Below are positions 1 through 13,500 of a stretch of 64,000 nucleotides of DNA, piece after piece. Source of the DNA: Desmodesmus armatus (lineage: Eukaryota; Chlorophyta; Chlorophyceae; Sphaeropleales; Scenedesmaceae); the NCBI GenBank assembly GCA_007449985.2, contig VIIQ02000039.1, positions 186,001 to 250,000 on the forward strand, in the 5' to 3' direction. Position numbers and translations under genes: made by a program. Position 1 is the stretch's first letter. Every line of letters begins with the position of its first letter. A model generated the notes under the pieces. That model ran no database searches, had not been told where the DNA came from, and worked only from the letters and a program-made list of their open reading frames with translations.

Positions 1-1
1 C

Positions 2-3000
2 AGCCCTGCCCCTCCTACCCCCAGCACTGCGCCGGAGTCCCCGTCTCCTTCACCATCGCCCTCCCCACCCCCGCCGGTGGCCTGCGTGGGCAGCTGGAGC
101 GACTGGAGCAACTGCAGCGTCCCATGTGGGAATGGCACCCGCAACCGCACCTTCACCATCACGTCAGCGGCTGCTGACGGTGGCGATGCATGCGAAGCTG
201 CAGATGGTGCAGAGGAGACAGCAGACTGCTACATGGAGCCATGCCCAGAAGCGCCAGAGGACTCTCCCTCCCCCAGCCCTGCCCCTCCTACCCCCAGCAC
301 TGCGCCGGAGTCCCCGTCTCCTTCACCATCACCCTCCCCACCCCCGCCAGTGGCCTGCGTGGGCAGCTGGAGCGACTGGAGCAACTGCAGCGTCCCATGT
401 GGGAATGGCACCCGCAACCGCACCTTCACCATCACGTCAGCGGCTGTTGACGGTGGCGATGCATGCGAAGCTGCAGATGGTGCAGAGGAGACAGCAGACT
501 GCTACATGGAGCCATGCCCAGAAGCGCCAGAGGACTCTCCCTCCCCCAGCCCTGCCCCTCCTACCCCCAGCACTGCGCCGGAGTCCCCGTCTCCTTCACC
601 ATCACCCTCCCCACCCCCGCCAGTGGCCTGCGTGGGCAGCTGGAGCAACTGGAGCAACTGCAGCGTCCCATGTGGGAATGGCACCCGCAACCGCACCTTC
701 ACCATCACGTCAGCGGCTGCTGACGGTGGCGATGCATGCGAAGCTGCAGATGGTGCAGAGGAGACAGCAGACTGCTACTTGGAGCCATGCCCAGAAGCGC
801 CAGAGGACTCTCCCTCCCCCAGCCCTGCCCCTCCTACCCCCAGCACTGCGCCGGAGTCCCCGTCTCCTTCACCATCACCCTCCCCACCCCCGCCAGTGGC
901 CTGCGTGGGCAGCTGGAGCGACTGGAGCAACTGCAGCGTCCCATGTGGGAATGGCACCCGCAACCGCACCTTCACCATCACGTCAGCGGCTGCTGACGGT
1001 GGCGATGCATGCGAAGCTGCAGATGGTGCAGAGGAGACAGCAGACTGCTACTTGGAGCCATGCCCAGAAGCGCCAGAGGACTCTCCCTCCCCCAGCCCTG
1101 CCCCTCCTACCCCCAGCACTGCGCCGGAGTCCCCGTCTCCTTCACCATCGCCCTCCCCACCCCCGCCGGTGGCCTGCGTGGGCAGCTGGAGCGACTGGAG
1201 CAACTGCAGCGTCCCATGTGGGAATGGCACCCGCAACCGCACCTTCACCATCACGTCAGCGGCTGTTGACGGTGGCGATGCATGCGAAGCTGCAGATGGT
1301 GCAGAGGAGACAGCAGACTGCTACATGGAGCCATGCCCAGAAGCGCCAGAGGACTCTCCCTCCCCCAGCCCTGCCCCTCCTACCCCCAGCACTGCGCCGG
1401 AGTCCCCGTCTCCTTCACCATCACCCTCCCCACCCCCGCCAGTGGCCTGCGTGGGCAGCTGGAGCGATTGGAGCAACTGCAGCGTCCCATGTGGGAATGG
1501 CACCCGCAACCGCACCTTCACCATCACGTCAGCGGCTGCTGACGGTGGCGATGCATGCGAAGCTGCAGATGGTGCAGAGGAGACAGCAGACTGCTACATG
1601 GAGCCATGCCCAGAAGCGCCAGAGGACTCTCCCTCCCCCAGCCCTGCCCCTCCTACCCCCAGCACTGCGCCGGAGTCCCCGTCTCCTTCACCATCACCCT
1701 CCCCACCCCCGCCAGTGGCCTGCGTGGGCAGCTGGAGCGACTGGAGCAACTGCAGCGTCCCATGTGGGAATGGCACCCGCAACCGCACCTTCACCATCAC
1801 GTCAGCGGCTGCTGACGGTGGCGATGCATGCGAAGCTGCAGATGGTGCAGAGGAGACAGCAGACTGCTACATGGAGCCATGCCCAGAAGCGCCAGAGGAC
1901 TCTCCCTCCCCCAGCCCTGCCCCTCCTACCCCCAGCACTGCGCCGGAGTCCCCGTCTCCTTCACCATCACCCTCCCCACCCCCGCCAGTGGCCTGCGTGG
2001 GCAGCTGGAGCGACTGGAGCAACTGCAGCGTCCCATGTGGGAATGGCACCCGCAACCGCACCTTCACCATCACGTCAGCGGCTGCTGACGGTGGCGATGC
2101 ATGCGAAGCTGCAGATGGTGCAGAGGAGACAGCAGACTGCTACTTGGAGCCATGCCCAGAAGCGCCAGAGGACTCTCCCTCCCCCAGCCCTGCCCCTCCT
2201 ACCCCCAGCACTGCGCCGGAGTCCCCGTCTCCTTCACCATCACCCTCCCCACCCCCGCCAGTGGCCTGCGTGGGCAGGTGGAGCGACTGGAGCAACTGCA
2301 GCGTCCCATGTGGGAATGGCACCCGCAACCGCACCTTCACCATCACGTCAGCGGCTGCTGACGGTGGCGATGCATGCGAAGCTGCAGATGGTGCAGAGGA
2401 GACAGCAGACTGCTACATGGAGCCATGCCCAGAAGCGCCAGAGGACTCTCCCTCCCCCAGCCCTGCCCCTCCTACCCCCAGCACTGCGCCGGAGTCCCCG
2501 TCTCCTTCACCATCACCCTCCCCACCCCCGCCAGTGGCCTGCGTGGGCAGCTGGAGCGACTGGAGCAACTGCAGCGTCCCATGTGGGAATGGCACCCGCA
2601 ACCGCACCTTCACCATCACGTCAGCGGCTGTTGACGGTGGCGATGCATGCGAAGCTGCAGATGGTGCAGAGGAGACAGCAGACTGCTACTTGGAGCCATG
2701 CCCAGAAGCGCCAGAGGACTCTCCCTCCCCCAGCCCTGCCCCTCCTACCCCCAGCACTGCGCCGGAGTCCCCGTCTCCTTCACCATCACCCTCCCCACCC
2801 CCGCCAGTGGCCTGCGTGGGCAGCTGGAGCGATTGGAGCAACTGCAGCGTCCCATGTGGGAATGGCACCCGCAACCGCACCTTCACCATCACGTCAGCGG
2901 CTGCTGACGGTGGCGATGCATGCGAAGCTGCAGATGGTGCAGAGGAGACAGCAGACTGCTACATGGAGCCATGCCCAGAAGCGCCAGAGGACTCTCCCTC

Positions 3001-4592
3001 CCCCAGCCCTGCCCCTCCTACCCCCAGCACTGCGCCGGAGTCCCCGTCTCCTTCACCATCACCCTCCCCACCCCCGCCAGTGGCCTGCGTGGGCAGCTGG
3101 AGCGACTGGAGCAACTGCAGCGTCCCATGTGGGAATGGCACCCGCAACCGCACCTTCACCATCACGTCAGCGGCTGCTGACGGTGGCGATGCATGCGAAG
3201 CTGCAGATGGTGCAGAGGAGACAGCAGACTGCTACATGGAGCCATGCCCAGAAGCGCCAGAGGACTCTCCCTCCCCCAGCCCTGCCCCTCCTACCCCCAG
3301 CACTGCGCCGGAGTCCCCGTCTCCTTCACCATCACCCTCCCCACCCCCGCCAGTGGCCTGCGTGGGCAGCTGGAGCGACTGGAGCAACTGCAGCGTCCCA
3401 TGTGGGAATGGCACCCGCAACCGCACCTTCACCATCACGTCAGCGGCTGCTGACGGTGGCGATGCATGCGAAGCTGCAGATGGTGCAGAGGAGACAGCAG
3501 ACTGCTACTTGGAGCCATGCCCAGAAGCGCCAGAGGACTCTCCCTCCCCCAGCCCTGCCCCTCCTACCCCCAGCACTGCGCCGGAGTCCCCGTCTCCTTC
3601 ACCATCACCCTCCCCACCCCCGCCAGTGGCCTGCGTGGGCAGGTGGAGCGACTGGAGCAACTGCAGCGTCCCATGTGGGAATGGCACCCGCAACCGCACC
3701 TTCACCATCACGTCAGCGGCTGCTGACGGTGGCGATGCATGCGAAGCTGCAGATGGTGCAGAGGAGACAGCAGACTGCTACATGGAGCCATGCCCAGAAG
3801 CGCCAGAGGACTCTCCCTCCCCCAGCCCTGCCCCTCCTACCCCCAGCACTGCGCCGGAGTCCCCGTCTCCTTCACCATCACCCTCCCCACCCCCGCCAGT
3901 GGCCTGCGTGGGCAGCTGGAGCGACTGGAGCAACTGCAGCGTCCCATGTGGGAATGGCACCCGCAACCGCACCTTCACCATCACGTCAGCGGCTGTTGAC
4001 GGTGGCGATGCATGCGAAGCTGCAGATGGTGCAGAGGAGACAGCAGACTGCTACTTGGAGCCATGCCCAGAAGCGCCAGAGGACTCCCCCTCCCCCAGTC
4101 CTGTCCTGTCAAGTCCTTCCCCAAGCCTTGCGCCGGAGTCCCCGTCTCCTTCACCAGCGCTATCACCCTCTCCTAGCCCCAACCTCCCAGAAGTGAACTG
4201 CACTGGCAGCTGGAGCAACTGGACTCCCTGCACTGCATCATGTGGGGTTGGCTCAACAAGCCGTACCTACAGTGTGGATGTTGCAGCCAGCAACGGCGGC
4301 ACACAATGTCCCCATGAAAGCGGCTACACCGACACACAGGCCTGCAGCTCAGATCCGTGCCCTGTGCACTGCCTGGGTGCTTGGGGTGCTTGGAGTGAAT
4401 GCGACGCCGAGTGCGGTGCTAGCAGTAGAAATGCCACATACGTTGTCACACAAGAGGCACTGTATGGTGGCTGGGCATGTGAGGCAACAGCTGGCCAGCT
4501 GAAGACAGAGTCCTGCAACCTGCCAGCATGCAACCCAAGCCTGGTGGCTGTTTCCAGCACTGTGGACCCACCCTCTGCCATCTCAATGCTAG
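2..4592 (+). CDS. Exon 1 (partial): thrombospondin type-1 repeat array with Ser-Pro linkers
   Basis: Single exon open from the left edge, ending phase 1 at the donor GTATGT (4593). It encodes 15 copies of a 91-residue unit. Each unit has one TSP1 domain (W-S-D-W-S-N-C-S-V-P-C-G core, six cysteines, first Cys before the WxxW as in group-2 TSRs) and a ~30-residue Ser/Pro linker of the SPSPSP/PPPP kind. Two diverged TSP1 domains follow. TSP1 domains mediate adhesion and matrix contacts. SP and PPPP tracts in green algae are typical hydroxyproline-rich glycoprotein modules and make stiff, heavily O-glycosylated spacers. Each unit also carries three N-glycan sequons (NCS, NGT, NRT). The exon continues upstream of base 1, so the copy number is a minimum. 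A second plus frame and short minus-frame ORFs stay open here only because 273 is divisible by three. Confidence 0.9.
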
Positions 4593-7500
4593 GTATGTGT
4601 GATGTCATGAATGTCCCATCATGATGTCCAGTAAATATATGTCTCTTGCAGCTTTCTTGGGGCAGTGTTTGATGTCACCATTGCATGCACACCCAAGTGG
4701 GATCCTCAGCACTGGAAAGGGGCAGCAACAGAGCATACAGTGTCGCAGCGAGCTTACATTTTGCTTCACTAGCAGCTGATGAGCTATGCGCGCATATCAT
4801 GCTGACCTCTTGCTGCTTGTGGTGTGCCGTTGCAGGCACAGTGGTGACCTACAGCTTCACAGTGCGCAACGACGGCAACGTAAAGCTTGAGGCCCTACAG
4901 CTTGAGGCTCCTGCTGGTGTGCTGACAGGCATTTCATGTGGCGGCACCGCTCTGCCACTGGACCTTGCAGCTGGAGCTGTTCTGTCCTGCAGTGCTCAGC
5001 ACGAGGTGACACAGCCTGAGCTGGAAGCTGGGAGTGTTGACTTTAACGTCACTTTCAGCTCAGCAAACGGCCTGGAGCCGACCAGCATTGCCCTGGCAAC
5101 TGTCACCACATCTGCCAGCGCCTCCTTGTCTGCCACTGTTGTCACAACCGGCTGCACCAAGCCCGACAAAGCACGTAAGTAGGGATGGGACAAGCGCAGT
5201 GATCTGATAAGACCTGAGCAACATGGCAGCTATATAGTCCTTTGTTTTTCGGCAAGTTTTGTTGGACCCCTCCTCCTGCACTGTTTGCGTCCTGCCAGCC
5301 TGCATTGCTAGTGATGCTGTTCCACTAATTGGGGGCCGTCGCCGTTGGGCCAGTGGTGGGAGTTTGGGGGGGGGGGGGGGCGCTGTCGTCATCATGCATT
5401 GCAGACTGTGATCTTCCACTGATGCCTGGTGCAACAAGCAATATGCAGCCATCACAAATGCGTGCACACTGTGTCTGTTGTCTGCAGCTGGGCTCATCAA
5501 CTGCACGGATGCCGTGACGGTGACTAATACGGGCACATCCAGGCTGACCAACATCAGCATCACCGGGGATGTTATCTGCAGCAGCCAGACAGATGCTCTA
5601 CTGGTCCCACAGGGGGTTGTATACTGTGAGGTAAGGCGGGCGCTGGGTTGGCGAGCAGGACTCTGGCCATGCAACCTGCAGGATGCAGCTGTGACTGCAA
5701 CTGTGCTTGAGCTCATGTGGTTGGGGTGACTGGGCCCGCCATGTTCAACGCATGATGCTGCAGCCGTTGTTTCCTCCAGCCTGCTGTAGTCATAAGGCTT
5801 CAACGTAAGCTGATGCAACCCTGTATCTGGCCATGCAGGTCCGTAAGGAAGTTACCCAGGATGACTTTGAGGCAGGGTCTGTGGACCTTGTCATTAACGT
5901 CATTGCGCAACCTCTGGCGTTGGGAGCTCCGCAGCTGAGCCAATCCCCCATCAATGTTGCGCCAGTGCAGCTCACACAGACACGCAACGTGCAAGTGTCT
6001 GTTGACTTGCAGCCAAGCATTGTCTCTGCAGCAGGTGGGCTTGACTGCTTGACAGCAGACACTGGATGGTTCCTGAGGGATGTCAGCTGCGCATCGGCAG
6101 CCACAGCTCTTTGCACTACACAGGCCAAGTGTGTACCCCCAGCTTGCAAAGTGTTCCTCCAAGAGTCTCAAGTGCTGGTAGGAGCGGCAGCATGAAATCC
6201 CGTCTGCCCAATGCAGAAGCATATTATGCCATGGCATTGCACTTGTGAAATAGAAAGGAATCATACAAACACACCCTCCTTGTGTCTGCCTTGTCCTCCG
6301 TTTCCTTGCAGGCACAGTGCTGGAGGCTACAGTCACAGCCACAAACAAGTGAGTTTGGGCTTCTTGCAGGATAAGAGCTGTGTCAGCAAGTTCTTGCCGA
6401 TGCATATTGGTAAGAAACAGTTGAATAGCTGGGCGTGGCGAGCTTGGAAATTTGAAGAGACCTGGGGCAATAATTATGACTGGTTTACCGTGCATGCATG
6501 CACACCCACTGGCTCCGTCCACTCTACCGCGCACCGCACACTTTTAATACATGCTGTGCCCCAGTCTGCTGGCTTGCCAGAAGGCTAGTGTTTCCTCAAT
6601 ACTTGTGCATTGCCGCTATTGCAGGGGCAACACCATCCTGAAGGGTATTGTAGTCACCTCTCAGCAGCTGGGGACCCTGCAATGCAATATCGCAGCAGCA
6701 GGCGATGTTCCTGTTGATGCCTTTGTGACGTGCACGGGAAGCTACACAGTCCAGCAAGACGACATTGAAGCTGGGACACTCGTCGTCGCTATTGAAACGT
6801 CAAGCACGTCACTTGCAGAAGCTGCAGGGGGCCAAGGGGCTGTTACTTTCAACTCCAACCCACAGCTGTCGGTTGATGTGCTGGCGGCACAGTGCACCCA
6901 CAACCTGACAAGTGAGTCACTTGTGTCCGTGTGCTGGGCACCTTCTGAGAGGGGTGTTGGCTTGGCCTCCAACCCCTGGCAGTTGGGTTTGTGTGATTGC
7001 TGTGCACCGTAATCACCAACCCATGTGTGTCCCGTAATATTTCGCCTTGTAAACCACAGCAGCAGTCACTTGCGTCATTGCAGGCTTGCTGATATCAGCG
7101 CCGACTGGGAGCATGTGCATGTCACAGCTGGCAAACATCGCATGTCACCTTCTTCCTGCTTGCATTGTGATCTCACCTTCTGCCGCCCTGCATTGGTGCT
7201 TTTGCAGCCAAGACGGCCTCCTGCCCAGTGGAAGTGGTGAACAGTGGCAACCGCAAGCTGCGCAGCATTGATGCAGGCAGCAACAGTGACTGCAGTCGGA
7301 GTGCTGAGCTCCTGCCGGGCCAGAACTACACCTGCGTGGTGACAAGGTAATCATGCACATTCATTCCATTGCAGCAAATGGTGTCAACATGTGCACAGTG
7401 TCACACACAACACCCTTCACTGTTTTGATGGCTCACTATGTCTTTTTGGTGAACATTTTAGCTAAACCAGCCCCTCCTGCTGCCCTCCTGACGTGTGTTG

Positions 7501-10500
7501 CTGGCCGGTGGATGCAGGAGCTTTGATCAGGAGGACATTGAGGCAGGAACTGTTACCCTGGAAATCGAGGCAACCGCGTTGTATGGCCCTGAAGCTGGCA
7601 CGCCGTTGGCTGCAGCACGTGACACCGCAACACACGCTTTGAGCACCAGGACAGCCACGTTGGATTTGACTCTGAGTGTGACCCCCAGCACAATGCATGA
7701 TGCAGGTGTGTCACAACATGTCAGTACAGCTATCACAGCTATCACCCTTCAGAGGCTTCAGCATCAGCTGCAATACATGCACAGGAGGTAGCCTGCTGCT
7801 TTTGAGTGCAAACACCGCCTGCATGTGTTAACTCTGCACCCTCGCTTGCCAAGTGCTGCAGCCTGCTAGCTAGTCAATACGACTATCGGACTATGCGGCG
7901 CAAGTTGCGCAAATCAACGTGCTGGCATGTGAACCCCCAGCCAAAATGGACGTGCAGGAGTGATTTTGTTTTCAGCAAGTCTGTCTTGCTTGGGTTTTGC
8001 AGGTGACAAGCTGGCCGTCCAACTCACAGTGCAGAACACAGGCAGCCTGCGCGTTCAGGCCCTCGTTCTCACAGCTGACACAGCATCAGTCATCGCAGTT
8101 GATGACCTGGTGTGCCAGTTGCAGTCCGGCACTCCAGCCATCTTTACTTTTGGCACAGCGTCTGTACTGCAGCCTGGCCAGGTGGTGGAGTGCAGCAAAG
8201 AATACATCGTCACTTTTGCTGACATCGAGGCTCCATACAGAACTGTGGCATTCACAGTTGGCGGGTCAGCCGCTAGTGGCGAAGCTCCTACAGACTTCGC
8301 ATCAAAGCTCGTCAGCACACAGCCAAGGTTTACGCTGGAGCTGGACTTGCTGGTGGACCAGTGTAGTCAACCCCTGGGGCCAGGTAACGCCTTGTGCCAC
8401 TGGCAGTTTACAGATGGGCGCACGTCCGTTGCATGCCGTTTGTGTCTCAAATCGTGGATGGGCTTAAGACCAGCTTGTTGGGCGAGTCTCGGGGACTGCT
8501 GAATCAAGGACGTACCCCTATGCGATATGTTCATGGCATGCATGAGTGGTGGAAAGGTACCCATGGGTAACAATGGATTCCACTGTGATTGTGTCACTTC
8601 GTGCTGCACCCAGGTGTACTGGAGTGTCCTGTGCGTGTCCGCAACAGTGGCAATGCACGCTACACAGACCTTACCTTGGTCCCGTCAAGCGGTTTGGAAG
8701 TTATGACACCAGGGCCCAGCAACTGTACCTTTGCTGAGCTTGCTCCTGAGGAGAGCCAACCATGCAATGTCACCTTTACCCTCACTCTGGAGGACTTCAG
8801 TGATGCGATGCAGACGTACCTGCAGGTTGTTGCCAGCATGGACACTCCCTGGGCGGCTATTCCAACAGCAAACGTCACAGGCGGACCCTTCTCACTGGCG
8901 TACGCAAGGCGGCTTGAGGTTCACTTGTCGTCTTGGCTTGAAGGTGCGCGAGGACGAGCAGCAGCCAGCACAAGTTTTGTGAACCAATACGCAGTTGAGA
9001 TGTTGGTCCCGTCACTGCCATCCGTGCGGTGAATTTCACTGTACTGCAAGGCTTATTGAACATGTTCATGTCACCAGAAGAGCCATCGGTGCGACGTTCC
9101 TCACTACAGCAAGCCCCCTTTGACATGTCCATTTCAACAGAAGAAGTGAAGAGTGCATGTGCCAAACACAGTCAGCATGTGGGACTCCACGGCTTGCAGC
9201 ACTGCACACTTTGCACATAACGGCTGTTTTTTCCTGCACTGCATCCTTATGCACGCAGGCCTGGACCCTGCCGTTTCCCTGCGTGTGGACAACAAGGGCA
9301 GTGTGCTTGCCAATTTGAACTTGAGGAGCCTTGCACCATTCGCCGTGCTCTACTCGCCTCCAGTCTCCTTCAATCTGAGCACTCATCTGCAGCTGGCAGA
9401 CATGCCTGAGGGCAACATGATGTGTGAGGTATCTGGGCAGACTCCCTTCTCTTTGTGGGACAGAGTGTCGCCACTGTTTGCTGCACCGGATGACCCAGCG
9501 TGGCTCTTGGTCCTACCTGCGGGTGGCAGCGTGACGTGCAATTCGACCGCTGAAGCATTCAGCAGCTTGAAGCCCTGTCCACCGGGAGACCTCGTGTTTG
9601 TGGCTGGGGATTTTTATACGCAAACCCCGACGAGCACGGTCAGCACCCTTGTGGTGACAGCAGTGGAGCAGCTACTTGTGACTGTGGACAAACGCACATG
9701 TTCTGCAGTAACAGGTGAGGACTCAAGCCACACCCTTCATCAACATGAGTCATGTCACTCCCGCACAAGAGGAAATGACTTACAGCGATCAACTCCTTGC
9801 CTGCATTCATGTGTGCGCCTAATACGGGCCCCGCGCGCCGCGTATACACATGCTAATCTACAAATCAAACGTGTACTGTGTGCAGGTGACTCTGTAACCT
9901 GTCCTGGAGCTGTCACAATCAAGAACACCGGCAATGTGAACATGCAGTTCACTGCGCTGAACGCATCCCTTGCCCTGAATGGCACCGTCTCAGCCTGCAG
10001 CGCAGCAAATCTGGCTCCTGGATCCAATGTCTCCTGTGACTTAACCTATGCGGTAACACAGGCAGACAGGGAGCAGGGCTTTGCCATGATGACTGCGGCA
10101 GTTGAGGGCCGCGGAGTGTCAAGCACAAGTGATGCTGGTGTGACATACGCAGCAACAGGTCACCTGAACATCACACAAAGTGTTGGCATGGAGTTCAACT
10201 TGGAGGAAAGTTCAGCTGGCCCCCACGCTGGCAATGGTGAGTGTGGAGTGGAAGTGGCCACAGTATTCGCAGTGCCTATGAGTTTTAGCTTTGTGTGTTT
10301 GCAGCAGACGCTTGGCGAGGGAGGATGACCCACAGTGCCCATTCGTGCAGATAGCCCCCTCCACCTCAGCATGAATTTGTGAATGGCATCGTCTGCTTAT
10401 GCACACTGTGGCCCGCCGCCAACGTGTGTGCGTATGTTGGGTGGGTAGGTGGGGTTGGGGGTGGGGGGCTGGCGGTGCTAGTTGCTTTGTCTTGCCCTGC

Positions 10501-13500
10501 ACTACATACGGTCCTGGCTTGCCACGCTTTCACTTTGCTTTGACCATATGTCCTATTTGTTTGGCATGATGCTGTTGTGTGCAGGGTCTATTCTCCATCT
10601 GAAGGCTACTGTGGTCAACACTGGCAACGTGTACCTCCGCAAGCTCACCTTGACCCCAAAGCAGTATGTTCCTACCGACCAGTCATTCACATGCACCATC
10701 AGAGACACCGGCAGCGCAGATCCAGAAGCAGTAACCTGGCAACCTGCTGGTGATATCGCACCCGGAAAGACAGTTGAATGCTTGAGCAGCTATCCGTTGG
10801 GCCAGGACTGGCTTGAGGCTGCAGCTCCAGTGGAAGGTAGTGCGCCGCAGCTGCTGATCAGCATGCAGGCTGATTATGAAGTGACAGATGCAGCAACAAA
10901 GCTGTTCAAGTCAGCCTCTACCCAGATCACTGTGTCTCACAGCCCTGGCGCACAGGTAGATATTCTGCAGGGAAGCTGCCAGGTGCCTGAAGGCCCAGGT
11001 GAGGATAGAAACTCTGGCGCAATGATGCAGGGCAAGCTTGTCGTCAACAGCAACTGTTGTTAGTCCCTTCAACGAGGTCGCTGAAGAATTGAGTGTGTCT
11101 GTTTTGCGTGACTGCCTGTGGCAGACACAGACAGGTTGTTGTTTGCACGCCACCAGCTTTGCTATGGGCAGCTTTTGTATGGATGCATACCCACAAATCA
11201 CTGGCTCTTAATGGGGATTTCCACTTGACTGAAAGGTTGGTCTGCCTATGTTGCACTGCACAATGTTCTGCAGGTATCCTGTTCTGTCCTGCTACCGTGA
11301 AGAACGCAGGCAACGTCCGGATCCGCGATGTAGTGGTAACTGGCGACAGCAACAACTGCAGTCAAGCGGTGCTACTTCCTGATCAGACAGCAGACTGCTT
11401 CGTTTGGCGGACGCTCATCCGTGAAGACTTCACAGCTAACACCTTCACAATCGCTTTCACTGGGCTTACTGGCACATCGGCCGGGCCTGTGGCAAGCCTT
11501 CCAAGCGTGCCGGAAGTGTCCGTTCCAGTGGCCAATCCCAACAAGTTTGTTGCCCTGCTAGCGGTCTCTGTGGAGGCCAACACAACCTCCGTGGCAGCGG
11601 CTGGCGAGTCAGTTCTGTACACCGTCAAGCTGGTAAGTTGTGCTCGGCATGGCTCGCCCCTTTACCCATGTTGGGGTGCTTTGCTGTTTGCTTTTCTCAC
11701 TTGGCGCACGCGTCAGCTTAGATATGCAGTACAGGCAGCATGCGTGTATGCTGCCCCTGGCTGAGAACATACGAAGTTCATGAATACCAAGTACCGTCCT
11801 GCAGGCAGCTGACTGTTGCGGTCCATACTGTGGTGCTTGTGTGGTGCAGGCAAACGCTGGTCAGCTTGACATCACTGGGATACGCCCAACCAGCGCCACC
11901 TTGGACCAGTTGCCCGAGGGCCTGGTTTGTGCAGGTGGACTGGATGTGCAATCCATAAACCTGACTGTGGGGGAGAATGTCACATGCACGGGCCACTTCA
12001 CGTTTGACCAAGTTGCTTTTGAGGAGGGGCCCAGGCCCTTCCAAGCAAACTTCTCTGCTGCCAGGCAGCTCGCTGCACCAGCAGAGTCCAACGTTGTGGT
12101 GGTGACACCTGATCATGAGAGGGTTGCGATGTTGAAGACCGTCATTCATCAAGACACATGCACAGCTCCAATCGCTGCAGGTATGCGGACCATACTGTGT
12201 GCAAACATCTTGAAATGCGCGGCTCCCTTTGTCTCGCAGCTCAGTGATGTTATGTTCACTGCGCAGGTGATGAGCTGTCCTGTGTCATGACGGTCAACAA
12301 CATTGGCACAGTCGGCATTAAAGGCCTGGTGGCCAACAACACTGCCTGTGATGACTTGCCCACCCTTGCTCCCGGGAAGTCCGCCAACTGCACAGTCACC
12401 CTGACAGCCCAGCAAGTTGACTTTGACACATGGGATGCCACTTACACAGCTGCTGGCACCAGCACAACCCCGCTAGTGCTAAGTGTAACTGTCAGTGGCG
12501 CACCAACCGCAAGCATGGCTCAGACCACAGCATCTGAAACTGCGAGTGTGAGTGTGCCGCTGGTGTCAGCACCAGCCATCACTGTGGTGTCCACGGCAAC
12601 AAATGTGTCAGCCGAGGATGACGTCAGGGCAGGTGGGTGCTGCGCATTGCAACCAGCAGTATGTGATGTCTTTGCCGCTCGTGCGACTCCTTTGCTGCAA
12701 AATACAAACGCGGCCCACTGCCAACGCCTGAATCATTGTGTGTGCTCAGGCATGAACTACAACTGTCCGTGGTGTACCTGTGTTTGGGTGGTAGACCAAC
12801 ACGGTACATTTGTTTGTGTGCTGCAGGGACGTTTGTACAGCACAGCTTCACAATCAAGAGCACCGGCAATGTGGCACTGAGGGGCTTGGCATTCGAGGCC
12901 ACCGCTCTGTCTGGCATCACCTGCACACCACCCTTGACCAATGCCTTGGCTGTCAACAGCACCCTCTCATGCCAGGGTGTTCATAAGGTGACACAGGATG
13001 AAGTGGAGGCTGGTGTCAGTCAGCTCTCAGCTGTTGTCATTACTGCTGACAATCTGGTGCCGACCACTGGGAGCAGCTACAGCAGGAACGTTGCACTGCG
13101 GCAAGTGGATGTTGTGGGCGTGGCATCGTTCTCACTGGCCTTTGAATCCACCTGTGGTACCGCACCTTCCAAAGCACGTAAGAACCTGGCTTCTCTGCAC
13201 ACATCCGCCGACTAGGCATCTGTGCTGCAGCACACATCAACTCTGACATGTCTGCAACAGGGGTAGCCTTCTCGCCTGACCACGTGCAAGTTGGGTGTTG
13301 CATGTGTTTTGGAGCGTCGCTTATTGTCAGTGATGCAATCTTGTGAACATCAATTAGGCCTCGCATGCAGCATGACCGACAGCAACGAAATGGCCACACT
13401 CACTCCTACTGCTGCACTCTGCATGCAGCCGAGCCGGCAAGTTGCAGCGTTGAGCTGGTAAACAATGGCACCCTGATTCTTCACAATGTCAGTCTGGGCA

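Noticed and set aside
126..4196. Second long plus-strand frame (1356 codons) and repeated short minus-strand ORFs over the TSP1 array
   Set aside because: They stay open only because the repeat length is a multiple of three. They give Arg/His/Pro- or Gly-rich low-complexity proteins with no domain, while the chosen frame encodes intact TSP1 domains.
4665..4697. An extra exon (AVFDVTIACTPK) between the TSP1 exon and unit B
   Set aside because: The only GT at its end gives phase 2, incompatible with the phase-1 acceptor at 4836. The direct junction 4592|4836 gives a good DUF11-like start.
5060..6534. Minus-strand ORFs of 119-252 codons in the 5-6.5 kb region
   Set aside because: They cross plus-strand exons and introns alike, have no recognisable domain and no splice or start context. 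They are shadows of GC-rich coding sequence.
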